The translations under genes and the position numbers were made by a program. From the NCBI GenBank assembly GCA_034509925.1, contig JAVTLF010000015.1:1-64000 (forward strand): DNA of 64,000 nucleotides, written 5' to 3'. Below the pieces are notes generated by a model that had not been told where the DNA came from, did not search any database, and worked only from the letters and a program-made list of their open reading frames with translations. Numbering within the stretch: position 1 is the stretch's first letter; each line of letters begins with the position of its first letter. Below, piece after piece: positions 12,501 through 27,500 of the stretch. This stretch comes from Hirudinaria manillensis. Taxonomy: Eukaryota > Annelida > Clitellata > Hirudinida > Hirudinidae.

Positions 12501-15500
12501 TGCGACCTAATTTAGACTTTAATTCCTTTTATTTTTGACGAAACTATTATCGGATTTCAATGTGTACTGTTTTGCAACGTGTACCAAAGGAACTTAGTTT
12601 GCTTTAAGTATTTCAATCTACGAAATGATCAGCGGCATAGTATTTAGGGCAAAAGGATGGCTTATAGCTTCCTCGTTACAGTAGTTTCTATGTCCGCTAC
12701 TGGAGGAAAACCTTGGCCTTCTGGTCCCATATCCAGGCCTTTGGCCTCATCGACTCGGATTCCTGCGGTCGTGAAGTCCATTTGGTCGGTCACGTCCGTT
12801 GATATCAGATGATAACATTGTGTAACAAGGTTTTTGGCGTCAGTTGTTATTTCGTAGCTAAGGTTGGCGTTGCAGAAAGTACCTATTGTAACTTTATTTT
12901 TTCTACCAGCCCATCAAAAGTTAAAATAAATGATCATGTTCAATTGTTTAGCTTCATACATTACTGTAAGAGTCAAGATATTAAAATTAAAGTGGACTTG
13001 CTCTCTGGACAGGACTACGATTATGTTTTTAGTCACTTTCTCGAAAGTGTTTCCATCACCAAAAAGACATACCTCGATCTCTCAATTCTCGTCTCAATCG
13101 AGGCACGTACAATTCATCCAAGTACCGCCGCATCCTTCACTTTTCAACTAAACAAGCTTCTACCTTAGTTACTCTTGGATCCCATTTAACTCTAAATCCC
13201 ACTCCTGACACCAAATTTAATAACCCGGTGTCCTCAAACTAATTATAGAAGGTCAGGTTTATTGAAAGTGTTCGGATGGCTTGGAAGATGTACAATGCTT
13301 AATTGTCTAAGTCTTGGAATCTGCTGTTTCTCTTACTCTCGCTCTGCTTTTCGAGATAACTCTATTTGTTGAGGTTCATAACTAAAGACTCTGGATAGTG
13401 CCCTGAACATTAATTAATTATGAAATTAATTAATTAGCAATATAATTTTAAATATTCTTTAATTAACTGGATCCAGGGATCCAACAATATATATATATAG
13501 ACCTGCTTGAGCAAAACGATTTTCTAAATTAAAATTAACGTCAAAAATTTTCAAGAAAAGTTAAAAAGAAAAAATTGGCATATTATATGATTGCTCATTA
13601 GCATAATACTCATTATACTGAGCGATGTTTGACAGATAATTTGTGTTCATCATAGCACGTGTCTTATGACAACCACTTCGAATGTCGAGCCCATAACAAA
13701 TATGGAGAAAAAGAAGTAATGTTTTTCGTTAGTGCTAAGAGTATGATTTTTAAATTATTAAATGATTTACTAGGTTATTAAGTATGAAATTTCCTTTTTG
13801 AAAAATAGAATATGAAATTTTTATTTTATCGTACAATTTCCAATGCAATTACTTGCTATTTTCGTCCGAATAAATTTAGAAGATTTTATTGGCTATTGAG
13901 CTTGCAAGAATTTGAAGTCTAGAATTTGAAGTTTTTATTCTACGAAGTCTTTCTTGATTAAACGAGTCGAAAAATCCAAAAGAGTGGAAACGCTACTTAA
14001 GATGTATATGCGTTGACTGACCTAGAATACTTTTGACGAACTTTACAGAACACTATGATTAGCTTTAGAAGTTATTTTTCAGGCTAATGACATATGCTTA
14101 ATTGTTAATTTATCCAATTTTGTTTTTAATGTTAGTTGAAGAGAAATACTTCTAGGAAATATGATTAATGAACATTGTCGAATAAATTTTGTTATTTACG
14201 ATCCACCCTAGGAGTCAATCGTTTAAAATCGGTTAGAGATCGACTTTATTTAAATAGTTTTCCGTTATGTGTGAAAACAAATGGCAGTCTCCAAGGTGCT
14301 TTTTACTGAAATGCATTGGATACTCGAGTGTATAATTCTCAAGCTTTAATTTTACTTTTTTAATTCAAAATTGACGATTGTGTTATTCTCTTCCATTCTT
14401 GCTGCTAAATGTCACATTTTTCGACATATGTCACATCTTTGGATGGATTCATTTCCACTATCCAGTGCGTTAATCATTCACTTTTGACTTGAGACTGTTG
14501 GTACTATAAATCCTAAATCCTGTGGGTTATGTTTGGATTTTTGAGGGCCACTTCCATAACGAAAATGCGTTTAGTGTTGTTTTTGCACCTACTATAGTGC
14601 TGATAATTTTATAAATAATTTTAGTTGATCAACTCGTTCAGATTCCTCAGAAATCAATTCTGGGAATTGCCATTCAGTGATTGGATTTTATGTTCTAGAT
14701 AGAGAAAGAACTAGCTACTTCACGAACAGCATTGTACAACAACATATGGCATAGAAGATTAGGCCATATGTACAGACATTCACTTAATCACTTGACTAAG
14801 AGTGTGGCCACTGGTTTTCGGATAAAAGGAGGCAAAACTAACCTTCGTAAGGCTGAAGCAATTTGTCTTCTACTCGAACTCACGTCTAGTACTCCGGATT
14901 TTAGTCAAGACAACAAAGGAACAGTAGATCTTGGATCCTGTTTTTCGACCAAAAACAAAGCATATAAGAATTCAACATCACTTTGCCAGAGAGTGCTTAG
15001 GTGATATCCAAGTTGAAAGAGTGGCCACAGATGAAACGACATACTCACTGAGTGTGGCAAGGGAAACAAAACGCCAAGTGCAGAACATAGATGGGAATGT
15101 CTGAAATCAATTATCTTGTAAAGTAGGGAATTATAAATAATAAATCCTTAGATCCTTGTAATTTTTGGATTTCAAGGACGACTTCTCTACTGCGTGTCTC
15201 TTAATGTGATTTTGGCAGCATGACCGTTATAATATTGATAAATAAAATATATTTATTTTCTGCAAATCAAAGAGCAAAGCAACAAAAATTTCCATTAGAG
15301 ACCATAAGACGCATCTTATATCAAAACTGAACTAAAGACTCTCCTGGACGTCACCATCGCGGACCTGTGCATATTTCTAACTGAAATGCATTTCATAAAA
15401 GATCTCATATGTTAGCATGGAAAGAATTTTTGTGTATCGAAGTTTTCGCAAATATTTACCTCATATGTAGTAAAAAATTCTTAAGGATACTCACTACAGC

Positions 15501-18500
15501 AAAGTCATAGAAATCAACTGTCAAACTTCGTTTCATACCTAATAGCCTAGTAATTTATCTTTACATTTTGTAAATTTATTTTTGAAATTCAGATAAAACA
15601 AAAGTTAAACTTACTTCAAGCAATACTTTTGCTTATGAGGGAGAAGAATTAATCTTGTATTGTTCAATACAAGCTGAGGAATTACCTTTTTCAATAAACG
15701 TTACATGGTCGAAAAATGGGTTTGATTTGAGTCCTGATCTTACTAAAGAAATAAAGGCAAAGCAAAAACATTCTTTATCAATCAATCCCGCTAAACTGAG
15801 TGATGGAGGTTTATATACTTGTAATGCTTCAACTTCATATGATTGGGGTGCAGATTCAAAGCAAATATTTGTAAGAGGTTAGATGATAATTAATGTATAA
15901 TGAATCATGTATAAACAATTAATTATGCCACCATTTAAATTGCAACTTCTTAAAATAAACAATCAGGTCCTCCATTGCCACCTAAAATCATGCAAGTCTC
16001 AAATTGTTCTTCTCTAAACGCAGTTGTTTCATGGATCGATCACGGAACATATTTAGATCCAGTGATTGAGTATTTAATCTTTAGGAAATCGTCTTATGAT
16101 GACACTTATACGACTTTTGCCACTTCCAGGTATGTAACTGACTATTTTTTTCAAAGATAAACTTTTAAATTTTTTATATAATGAATGAATTAACAGCTTA
16201 AATACAATATATTTATAAGCTGCATATAAAGCAATTCTAGTCACAAGTATAACTAAGGAAAATTTTCGACATCAGTATTTATTTCTATTGCGGTAACTTT
16301 ATTCACACACCAAGAACGGCGAAACAACAACAAGGAAGGGCGGGACCAAAAAAAAAACATTAAAATAATAACTCGAACTATTTTAACAAAACAAGTTTTT
16401 TAAACATAAAAAACTCAACACCTTCTCATTTTGTTAAAATCCACCGAATTATTATTTAAGTCCCATTCTGTCCTTCAGCATGTTCAGCCTATCTTCACTA
16501 ACTGGTTTTGTCAAGATGTCTGCAATCTGAAATTCTGATGAGACTCTTTTGACACACACATCGCCTTCTGTGACTTTTTCTCTGATGAAAAAATGTCTTG
16601 TCTTGATGTGCTTGGTTCTTTTGTGATATTCTGGATTCTCATCTAGTTTAACTGCAGCTTCATTATCAACGTAAATTTCTGGTTTGTTAAAATATCCAGT
16701 AATGCCCTCTAACAATCTTTTCAACCAAATTCCTTCTCTAGTAGCTTCACTTGCAGCAACTACTTCTGCTTCAGTCGTCGATATGGCTACTGACGTTTGT
16801 CTTTGACTAAACCAACTGATAGCACCTCCAGAATAAATACAAACAACACCCGACGTAGATCTTCCCGTGGTAGTGTCTCCTCTAGGTTTCTAGAAACATT
16901 ACTAACTGCATACGCTGCCAGGTCTTGTACTTGTCATTAGGTACATTAATGCGCCTACCGCTGATCTATATGGAAATTTGATCTCGTTTTGATCATCACG
17001 AACATCATCTGCCTTCTCAGATTTAATAATGGGTGTTGGACATGGGCGACATTCGTCCATTCCAAATTTCTCTAGAATCTTTTGAGTAAAGTTTCTCTGA
17101 GTGATTTTTATTGAGCCATCAGATTTTTTGTTGATTTCAATTCCAAGAAAGAATGTAGCTGGTTTAGCAACAATTTTGAATTCTTTCTCTAATTTCTGCT
17201 TGAAATCTCTAAGATCTGATTCAGACGTGGCTGCAACAATTCCATCGTCGACATACAAAGCAACTAAAATTTTGCAATGCTTTTTCTTTTGAATGAAAAG
17301 ACAAGGATCTGCATCACTTTTCACAAAACCAAGATTCAACAAAAAATTTCCAAAACGTTTGTTCCAACATCTCGGAGCTTGCTTTAGTCCATTCAAACTT
17401 CTCTTGAGTTTGCATACCTTTTTAGAACCATCATCACCGTTTTGCTGAGGTGTGTACGGTGCTATCAGTCTTTGCGTGATTCCATGACTGCGAAGGATAT
17501 TTAGAACTTCGTCATTGTCGAATTCACCCCCATTGTCACTCAAAAATTCTTTCACATTATGGCCTTGACACTTTGCTGTAGCCAGAACCTCCTAAAGTGC
17601 TTGCTTGACTTCAGCTTTCTGTCTGATGAATGTGATGAATCTCATTTTACTGAAATGATCTTTGAAGACAACAAAATATCGTTTTCTGTTAAACGATTCT
17701 CCACTGAAAGGACCACAGACATCTGCTGATAGGAGTTCACCTGGTTTACTGGTGGCATTCCTTCTTCCAAACTTTAATCTATGAGATAGATGCAAGGTTC
17801 ACATATCTCTGTATCAAGCTGAACATTGATGTTCAATTCTCTCTTTACAAGTTTTTTTACATGACGTTTGTCTTGGTGTCCAAATCGTTCATGATACAAT
17901 TGAATTAGTGAACATTCACTGACTAGGTTTACCTCGGCTGGAGTTTCAGTGCTATCAGTCCCGCTTCGTATAAGGTACCATTTAACTGTATTGTCCCTTG
18001 AATAACTATTTTGCCCTGAATTCTTAAGCATCACTTTGTGGCAGTTGACTGAAACTTGCTCTGTAAATTTTTGTCTTGACCAGCTAGAACTGAGAAGAGA
18101 TTTCTACTCAAACTCGGAACATATCAGACATCTGACAAGGTTAGTTCCTGTTGCTTATTGCTTGTTGTGGCCAAAGTTTTCACTGTGCCTTTACCTACAG
18201 CAGGAAGAACCTCTTTTCCTGCAGTTTGTACCGTGTGTGGTACAGCAAACTTTTCGAAAGTTTCAAAATTGTCTGAACTATTTGTGATGTGTTTCGTTGC
18301 TCCATTATCTATGAACCACTTATCATGAGTATTTGCTGTAGATGACTCGGTGATTGATGAGCACAATGCTGCATTCAATGTTTCATCATGACTTGTTCTG
18401 GATGATGCTGTTGCAGAATTCTTTGCAGGTCTTCCATCGGCGATCCACTTGCTGCACTGCTTTACCCAATGACCAGCTCCATGACAGTAATTACAGTTGC

Positions 18501-21500
18501 CGACTTGCTTCTTCTTAAATGCTCTTGGCTTCTCAGACATGTGTTTCTGCTTTGAGGTGTTGGCAACTAGAATGTCTTGCTGAGCTGAGCTGTGTGTCAT
18601 ATCTGTCTTTAACTCTCTTTCAAACATGCACAGCTGAGTAACTAGTTCATCTAATGATTTCTTTTCATCACTTAGCATTAGCCAACTTGACTTGAAGATT
18701 TGGAAACTGATTGGCAGTATACGCATCACTTTGCATATGAGCAACATCTCTGGTAATTTCTTTTCTCCTGCTTCTTGAAGACCACTGATAGGAGTGATTT
18801 AGCTCGTTCCAAAGTGTTTTTAGTTTAGCTACTTGGCCTGAAACATCTACATTTGATATCCAACCAAAACTGAAAAACTCACTGCAAATTTGAAAAAGCT
18901 GGCTGATGCTTTAAAACTTCTTTTTAGCTCCTCCCATACTTCTCTTGCAGTCTCCCTATCCATTATTTTCTGGTAGGTTTCTTCTGAGACAGCATTGGCT
19001 ATAACTGATTTGACATAACTGTTAGCCTTTCTGAACTTATCTGAGATTTCTTTGTGAGCCTTTCTTTGTTCTTCTGTGGGATTTTCTGCTAGTTCGGATC
19101 TCAACAGCTTGCCATCGATAACGTCATCGTGATAGTCGATGTAGTCTCGAATTCGACGCTTCCACATCGGCCAATCAGTCGTGCACCTCAATGGCTTTAT
19201 CTTTATTCCCATCGAGTCCATTTGACGTTATTTAAAAAACAGCACTGCTAATGTTAGAACTGACTTCAGAAAACTTTAACTTAGCGCTCGGGGAGCTCTG
19301 GTCCCATAACCTATTGCGGTAACTTTACTCACACACCAAGAACGCGAAACAACAACAAGGAAGGGCGGGACAAAAAAAAAACATTAAAATAATAACTCGA
19401 ACTATTTTAACAAAACAAGTTTTTTAAACATAAAAAACTCAACAATTTCAATATTTAAATTTCGATTATAACTAATGATTATTAATTGTGGCTGCTTTAT
19501 TACATGATCCTGCTGGAGGACATTAATTTAAGAACTAGTGACACAATTATCGATTTGCAGCGTTAAATCCGAGCATCGTTCGATTCGGATGATCAGAACT
19601 TATAAAATATACAAAATAGCATTTCAGGACCGCCTTAGACATGGGAACATCCGTTGTTAAAACGAATAAATGTTTTTTGGGCGCATCGAAACCACGCTTT
19701 GTGAAATTCTATAATATTGTAATAACCCGGGGTCCTCAAACTAATTATAGAAGGTCAGGTTCATTGAAAGTGTTCAGATGCCTTGGAAGATGTACAATGC
19801 TCAAATGTCTAAGTCTTGAAATCTGCTGTTTCTCTAACTCTCGCTCTGCTTTTCAAGATAAATCTATTTGTCTAGATTCATAACCAAAGACTCTGAATAG
19901 TACCAATTAATTAATTCTCAAATTATATTGCCACTCAATTTAATTAATTACTAAATTAATTAATCAGCGATATAATTTTAATTATTCTTCAATTATCTGG
20001 ATCCAGGGATCCAACAGTATGTTCTAATTAAGTATTATATTTTACAGCAGAATACTAAAAGCTCATTTTTTACTAAATGCTTGGACAAACTATTCTTTCT
20101 ACATTCGTTCAAGAAATATATTTGGACTCAGTTTACCCAGTTCGTTCAGTACAAATAATTGTTCAACTCCTTCTCGGAAACCAAACATTAATCCCACTGA
20201 TGTGTGTGGGGAAAGTAGGGATCCAAACCTTCTTGTGATTACATGGAAGGTAATGGTAGCTAGATCTTTAATGCGGTTTATAAATAAAGTAATTTTTGCG
20301 AAGAAAAATGCGAATTATTCTTACAACTTTGCTTATAACTAATCATTTTCGATGATTATAGGCTGTTCATCCTCGTTACCATTTTGGAGAAAATTTTCAT
20401 TATATATTAAAAGTCAAGAATCTTTCTCACCCCCAAAAGAAACATTTAATTTTAAAATTTAATGGGTCAGCAACTGAGGCTATGATAAGAAATGCAGGAA
20501 TATATTTGCCTTACAAAGTTTGGATTCATTCTTCTAACTTAAAAGGTGACGCCTCTTTTAATAAGAGTGAGGTGAAGTTGTTATACTCTGGTCAACATGG
20601 TAAATTTCAAGTTATGTAGCTCCAATGTGAATATTTATAATCATGGAAACTATATCAATTGTTCAAGTACCTGCAGTCGCCCCAACAAATTTTAATCTTA
20701 TAGAACTGACGTCAAATTCTGTAAAATTTAAGTGGGACAGCGTTGACGAATCAAAAGTTAACGGATTTCTCCAAGGATATCAAGTCAGTAATTGATTCAA
20801 CAAGTCATGTAAAGTTAAATTTAACAATGCAATAATATTTCAATAGTTGAAGATGTGGAGAACTGATGAACTGAGAACTGATGATGAACATACGATAAAT
20901 ATTACGACGAATATTTGGTATCCTTGTCTGCGATATGTTGACAGAAAACTCATATTTAGACATAATTTGTCTAAAAGAATTGAGTTTCAATATCATAAAC
21001 TAACCCCTGGAACAACATATGTAGCTGGGGTTGCAGCCATGAATGGTGCTGGATATACAGGTCATTTAAGTAATTTAGTGAAATTTCAAACAAAAGAAGG
21101 AAGTACGTTAAACACTACAAACATTTTTCTTAATACATTATTTATTAAAGTGCTTAATTTAAGAACATTAAAAAAAAATTTATAATTAACATAAGTAATT
21201 AATATCCATATCCATATTGACCTGCACTCTTCACTGTGAACATTTCTTAATAAAAATATATGACTTATGTAAATGTACCTATATTCTAAATTACTAGTTT
21301 ATTTCTAACTAAAATCACTATTGCGAGTTTTTGCAACAAACCAAGCCACCCTTAGAGTCACTTAAGAAAATTTCCCACGTCCTCACTCCTTTCCTTAAGT
21401 ATACGAGTCATTAACGTTCAAATTTGTTCAACTCACGGGTCAGATTTCCGATTTTGGACCCATAATCATCTTCATCGTATGGACTAATAGCGAATCTCAT

Positions 21501-24500
21501 CATCATCTCAAAGCTTTTAGGCCAACTTATTCTCACACGCCTCCTTTCATACCTCAACAACAATAATTTTACTCCACCCCGTCAGTATCATCGTATATCC
21601 TCGTCGACAAGCTGGACGAAACATTTGAATATTTCTCGAACTCTAATGGTTTTAGAACATATCTTTCAGAAAAAAAGTGAACCAATATTGTCATCGTTAT
21701 CAACCAATATCCTGCACTTCATGCTTTCGATGTTCCTTAACGTCCTGCGATAGGACCGATTCTTCAAATTGTATGTAGCGGATATTGAAAGTATCATCTT
21801 CAAGAACCGTTTTTAAAAAAACCATCAATATCAAATCAAAACTCAGCATCAAATCGGTTACGACGCAATTCTGAGAAGACAGAAGCAATTTGTTTAAGTT
21901 CTGCCTCTCGACTCAATAAGGTTTGTAACTTCTCACTGTGTGTTCACAGACAGCCAGAAATTTGGAGGTCTTTAAACAATAAAAGCCCATATCAACCTGG
22001 GGTCGCATCCTGCTGCTATGCCAAGCTTCGCATACTCAAAGAAACAAAGCCATTCTGCAACCCGCATTTTGTGACTTTAGAGCTCAGCAAAGAATTATGG
22101 AATGGTTACTTGAGCCTTTTTCATTCATTCACGAGAGTCAAATTAAATTCCGTCTGTCAAAATTGCATTTGTTCCTTCAAATCAGTCTGAGTCAATTTAC
22201 AAAAGTTGGTACCATGTACAGTTAGTAAAAGAAATTCGTAATGAGAGGAAGATTCAGATTTTGCCAATTTTGCGAGCTGAAAAGACAACCAAGTGACAAT
22301 ATTCAAGAACTTGCAGCGAAAATTAGAAAAGCCGCCACCACATGTGGTTTTCCTAAGATATGACCTACGAAGCTTTGCTAAATAGATGTATAAAGCAGTT
22401 CTCAAGTCGCTCTTCAAAACTCCAGAAGATGAACTAACTTTCAATCGTGCAATTGCTTCTGAAGTTTTTAAAGTCGACAAAGCCAGCATATACAGCACGC
22501 TGGAAGACAATATGAAACCATTAAGGAAAATTAAAAAAGCTGCCAGAACCGGAATGTAGAATTCATACTGGGACGCATCATTTTAGTCCCGAAAGGAACA
22601 TGTCCAAGATGTGAAAATGGACACCAAGCAAATGACTGCAGGCACCTCAGAGCAGCATGCAAACTTCGGTGGAATCACTGATCACATCGAAAAAGCGTGC
22701 CTTAAAAAGCTAACAAAGAGAAAGAAAGTCAGTTAAATTCACACAATTCCGAACCACGCCCCTCTTACTGAGATGTCATTTTTATTACATCGAATTGTTA
22801 TGTCCCATTTCTCTGGCGGTAATTCTTAACTTTTTCTTTGTATAGATGTAGGAAACTCCTTCTCGGAGCTCTCCGACAAGGATCCTCAGAGGAAGTCCCA
22901 CATCTTCGTACGTTTCGGCCCTTTGAAACCCCTGTCGTTCTCCGGGGGTGGGCCGCATCCGGTGATCAGCCGGATGTCCCTGTCGGTTTTCCGTGCGTGA
23001 ACTCCCATACTTTCGGCTATGGAAGACTCTCTTTGGCCTCTTTATGCCGTCACTTGCCAGGCTGGAGCGACTACTAAAAGCTGTCGTTGGCTTCATTCCC
23101 TTACTGAAGCGAAGCCACCTTGCCCTTACGGTTTTCGGTGGCCTTACCGTCATCCCTACCACCCAATAATATATGTTGGACGCTAAATTTTCTTTAGAGT
23201 GGCGCACGGTAATAGGAATCTCTATCACCTGCTCCGCGCCTCTCGGACGATGGTGGTTCTATTCTGATCGGAGATCGGCGGCTTTCTCATGTCCTTTCGC
23301 TGTGGTTTCCTTGAAGACGTTTCCTTGCCTCTCATTTGCCATATCCAGAACGATGCTGCCTCCGCCGCTTCAGACATCCTTGTCATTGCCTTCGTCCTTT
23401 CTCGGCTAGATAGGCCTGTTTTGTAAGGAATGCGTACGTCGACTTGCCGACTACGCCCCTTGCGCCAACTTCTATTGGGAAGAGGTCAGTTCTAAACCTT
23501 TTCCCTTCCAGGTCCAACGCCAGATCTGCATATTTGTTTCAAATTCTTAACTTTTTCTTTGTATAATTATAGTGTATATTATTTTTAATTACCATAATAA
23601 TAGTTAATAATTTTTTTTTTTTTCGGTTTTAGGACAACATAATTTTATTGTTATATATCAAATTTAATTTTATTATAATTTTGTTCATAGAACCTGATAA
23701 AGTAAGAAACGTTAAAATAACTGAAATTGCCTCAAATCACCTTACTATCACCTGGGATCCTCCAAATATAGAAAATGATTTTCTTGAATTTGATGTAGAA
23801 TACAGTTTTGGTAAGTATTCAACATATAATTAAATGACATAACTGGTTTGTTCGACTTACAAAAAACCGGAAAATAATTATTTCCGCAGTAGATAAATAA
23901 TACTTGCACTCGCTCAATAAATATAATTTAAGATATAACTATTAATTTGGACATCTATTTATATTTTGATTTAAAAGTTTGTTTTATAAACATTTATAAC
24001 TAGTATACAGTATCTGTCATAAGGTTGGGAGACTCGTTTTTTAACCATACTTTGTCGAGACAAGTCATATATTATAATACTTGAAATAAACCTCGAATAT
24101 ATCGAATTCAAAGTCCAACTACATCTTTTTTTTACAGGAAGAAGAAGCGAAACAATAGAGAGTGGAACCAAAAACCATTAATATAATAATTCAAACAATT
24201 TTAACAAAACAAGTTTTTAAGCGAAAAACTCAACATATACCAGTCATATATATATGATAAGTAGATATTCATTAGCTACTAGGAAATATTTCTTTGATTT
24301 AAGACAACTATATTTTGTAATTTAACAATAAACTGGAAATACGATAAAAAAATGAAAACCCTCATCTTGGAAGCAAAAAATTTATTTTTTAGGTTGTGAC
24401 AAACGTCGTTCAAAATATAAAATCAATAATGAGTTTTACTGACATTTTATTTTAAACGCTATACAGTGAGTGTAAAATGTTACAAACCACCCTTAATTTA

Positions 24501-27500
24501 AATTTAATTTCTCTAGTATTGAAATTTTGATTTAATTTATAAACTTGTGCCAAATTTCTTTTTAATCAAACAAAAGATATGCTTAAATTATTTAATATGT
24601 CCTGTTTGGGTCATGTCAAAAGGTTATTTATTTATTATAAATCCAACACTTTGCTTGTTCGACTTTAGCCAAAAGAGAAGAAAAAACAAGAAAATCAGTG
24701 TAAGAGGAAATTATTTAAATCAAGTTCTGATATTGATGAGGTAAAGCATGAGACTATGCCAGAGTTTACAACTTCGAAGGGTAGAGAGTTCCACGATTTT
24801 ACTATTGGAAAAGGAGTGTTTGACGTGCTAAAGGAGAATTTGTTATATTTAAGTTTAAATTTGTTCCCTCTTGTATTTGAGTTTTTCTGCACAGTTAGGA
24901 GATTTTTCAAGGGAGTCTACCAAGCCGTTAAGCGATTTGAAACAGAATGTCAGGGATATGATGCTAGAGATGATATTGACCTGGTAAACATTTTCTGAAT
25001 TTTATGTATTTTATCGATCAGATATTTGTGATGTTCACACAGGTGAACCATACTCCTAAATTGGTCTAACATAAGTGCAAAAGGCAAGTTTGAGAATATT
25101 CTGGTCTCTGGTAGAAAAATAAGTCTTGATCAGTAATGCTTTCAATATGGGCCTCAAACTTCAAGCAGGTTACAATCCGTTACAGAACTTTTACTAGCTT
25201 TTTCAAAGGAACAACATCATAATACAGTAAAACCTGTCTATAGGGACAGCTATACTTTGCACGGGAAAAATATCCCTATGGGGAGGTTGTCCCCTTTGTC
25301 AGGCTAAACTATGGGAAATAAAAAACCAACAAAATCATCATAAAGAAGTTGAAAAAAGTACATTTAATAAAAAATATATTAGGGAGTCACAGAAATCACA
25401 GTTTATTAAAAAAAGTCAAGATTGAAGCTTGTTTCTATGTCTTTCAATCTTGCCTTCCAGATCTTATCCTGACCTCTGCATAAATCCATTGAAATATCCA
25501 ATGAAGGACTTGGCATACAGTAGCAACTGATTGGTCATGTTCCAAGCTTCTTGATGTGAAATAGTCAGTTCTGGATAGTCAGGTTCATGGAGATTTCTTA
25601 ATTTTCAGAATTATTATCATAGTCTTTGCTGTTTGACATCCTTTTCATCCAGTGAAATGAATTCACGAAAAGTCATATCTGGAAGAAGAACAGAGACAAA
25701 TTCATTCTGTAATGCCTCATTCTCAAAGCCTACCTTTTCAGTCTGAAATAGTTTCTAATGGAACTTCACTGATTTCTCCACTCAAAATGCAAAACTGAAT
25801 GTAGTTTCATTTGTTAAATGACTCAAGCCATCCATGGCTGGCAGTAAATTTGCTGTGGCCCAACTAAAGGACCAGTTGCAGGCATATTCTTTGATCTGGC
25901 AGAGCAGAACCATTCAGACTCTCTAATTTACATCACTTTATTGTCATTTCATGTCTTTCACTCTCTTGCCCCACGTTCCCATTTCTTTTATATTTCCTCC
26001 TTCTTCATTCAGATGATTGATATTTGGTGCCTGCTAAATCCGAAATATTTGGAGAGTTTTGATTGCCATTTTCAAAACTTTTAAACGCTTCCATTTTATT
26101 ATAATATACCAATAACGAAAAAATAAACACAAAGATTGAAAGATAAAGGAGTTGGAACAAATCAAAACCAAAGATCAAACATGCTTTTCAAAAATTTACA
26201 AATTTAAAGCATTTAAGGAATTTTCGGAAAAAGTAAACATCCCTATTTACAATTTCGGAATCATTTCAGGCATGCTCTTAGTCAAGTTTGACGGGGTGTA
26301 TATAAGCGTCAAATTGTATTGATAAAAAATCTTTTCTAAAAACAAGTGGCCCTAAGGACAGGTTTTCCTTACTTCGTGTGCTCCAATTCAAAGGTTTTAC
26401 TGTATCTGAACAAGAAATCGTATTTTTTAACATAGGTAGACGAAGTGGATTCGTCAGAGAAAAGAAAAGCTCTGGTCTTTGAATCAGAAAATTTCTGCTT
26501 AGAACATTATCGAGCAATTCCAGAAGTATCTTAGCTGTTTCTAGTTGTTTTACAAAATCCAGAAGGCTATAGGATAAATAAGTCAGGGGAAGACAAAAAA
26601 AAACTCATGCCAAATTTAAATGAAAATTCCTCCAGCAAGCTTTCAAAGAAAATCTCTCGACAAAACAAGCTTGAACTTATTTATGCGTGAAAAGACAATC
26701 TGAGATTATTTCAACAAAATAAAAAAAAAACCGAGTATGAAAGATGTTTGAAGGTCCTGCCTCTCAAAGAAAAGTATGTGTTGCCAAGGATATGGTTGAC
26801 TTTGTGGCTGAACCAAATAACTTTTCCTTCTATGAGAAAAATATTTGATTAGAGGGATCGGATGGCTGCCGTTATTGCTATAATTTAAATCTGGAAAAGA
26901 ATACCTATTTTTGAAGTCAGCAGGGTGAAGGATCTCTCGTGATCTGGGGAGAAATTTCATTGAAAAGTAAAACTAATTCTGGCATTGCTATAGGGAAAAC
27001 AAAACTTCTATAATAAGTCCGAGTTGAAATGGATAGTTTTCTGCAACCGTTTGGTAATAGCAATTCTGGATGTTTCGACAAGATAACATTTCAATAAATG
27101 TCTAAAAGTTGACGAAAAAGTTTTTCCAGGAAAAGTAAAATCACGGAGTTGGCCAGCATAATATGATAAGGCTTATCGCCAGACCCATTTGAAAATATTT
27201 GGGGACGATTGATAAAGAAGTATATGAGGTGGAAAAGCATACAAAAAGAAAGAGCTTGAAGAGGTCATAATGAGAACATGGAATGGCCTGAAAAAATGTC
27301 TAGAAACACTCATTAAATCACTGAAAAATAAATATAAACTTTTAGAAAATAAAGGACACGTCATTAATTACTAAAAACGTTCTTTGAACCAAATTTAAAT
27401 GTTACTTTTTGTTACTTAATAATTTAATAACTAAGCGCAAATTGAATTTGTCAAAAATATATAATCTTTTTCCTGGCGTATTTTGGACGTTTTGATGAAC

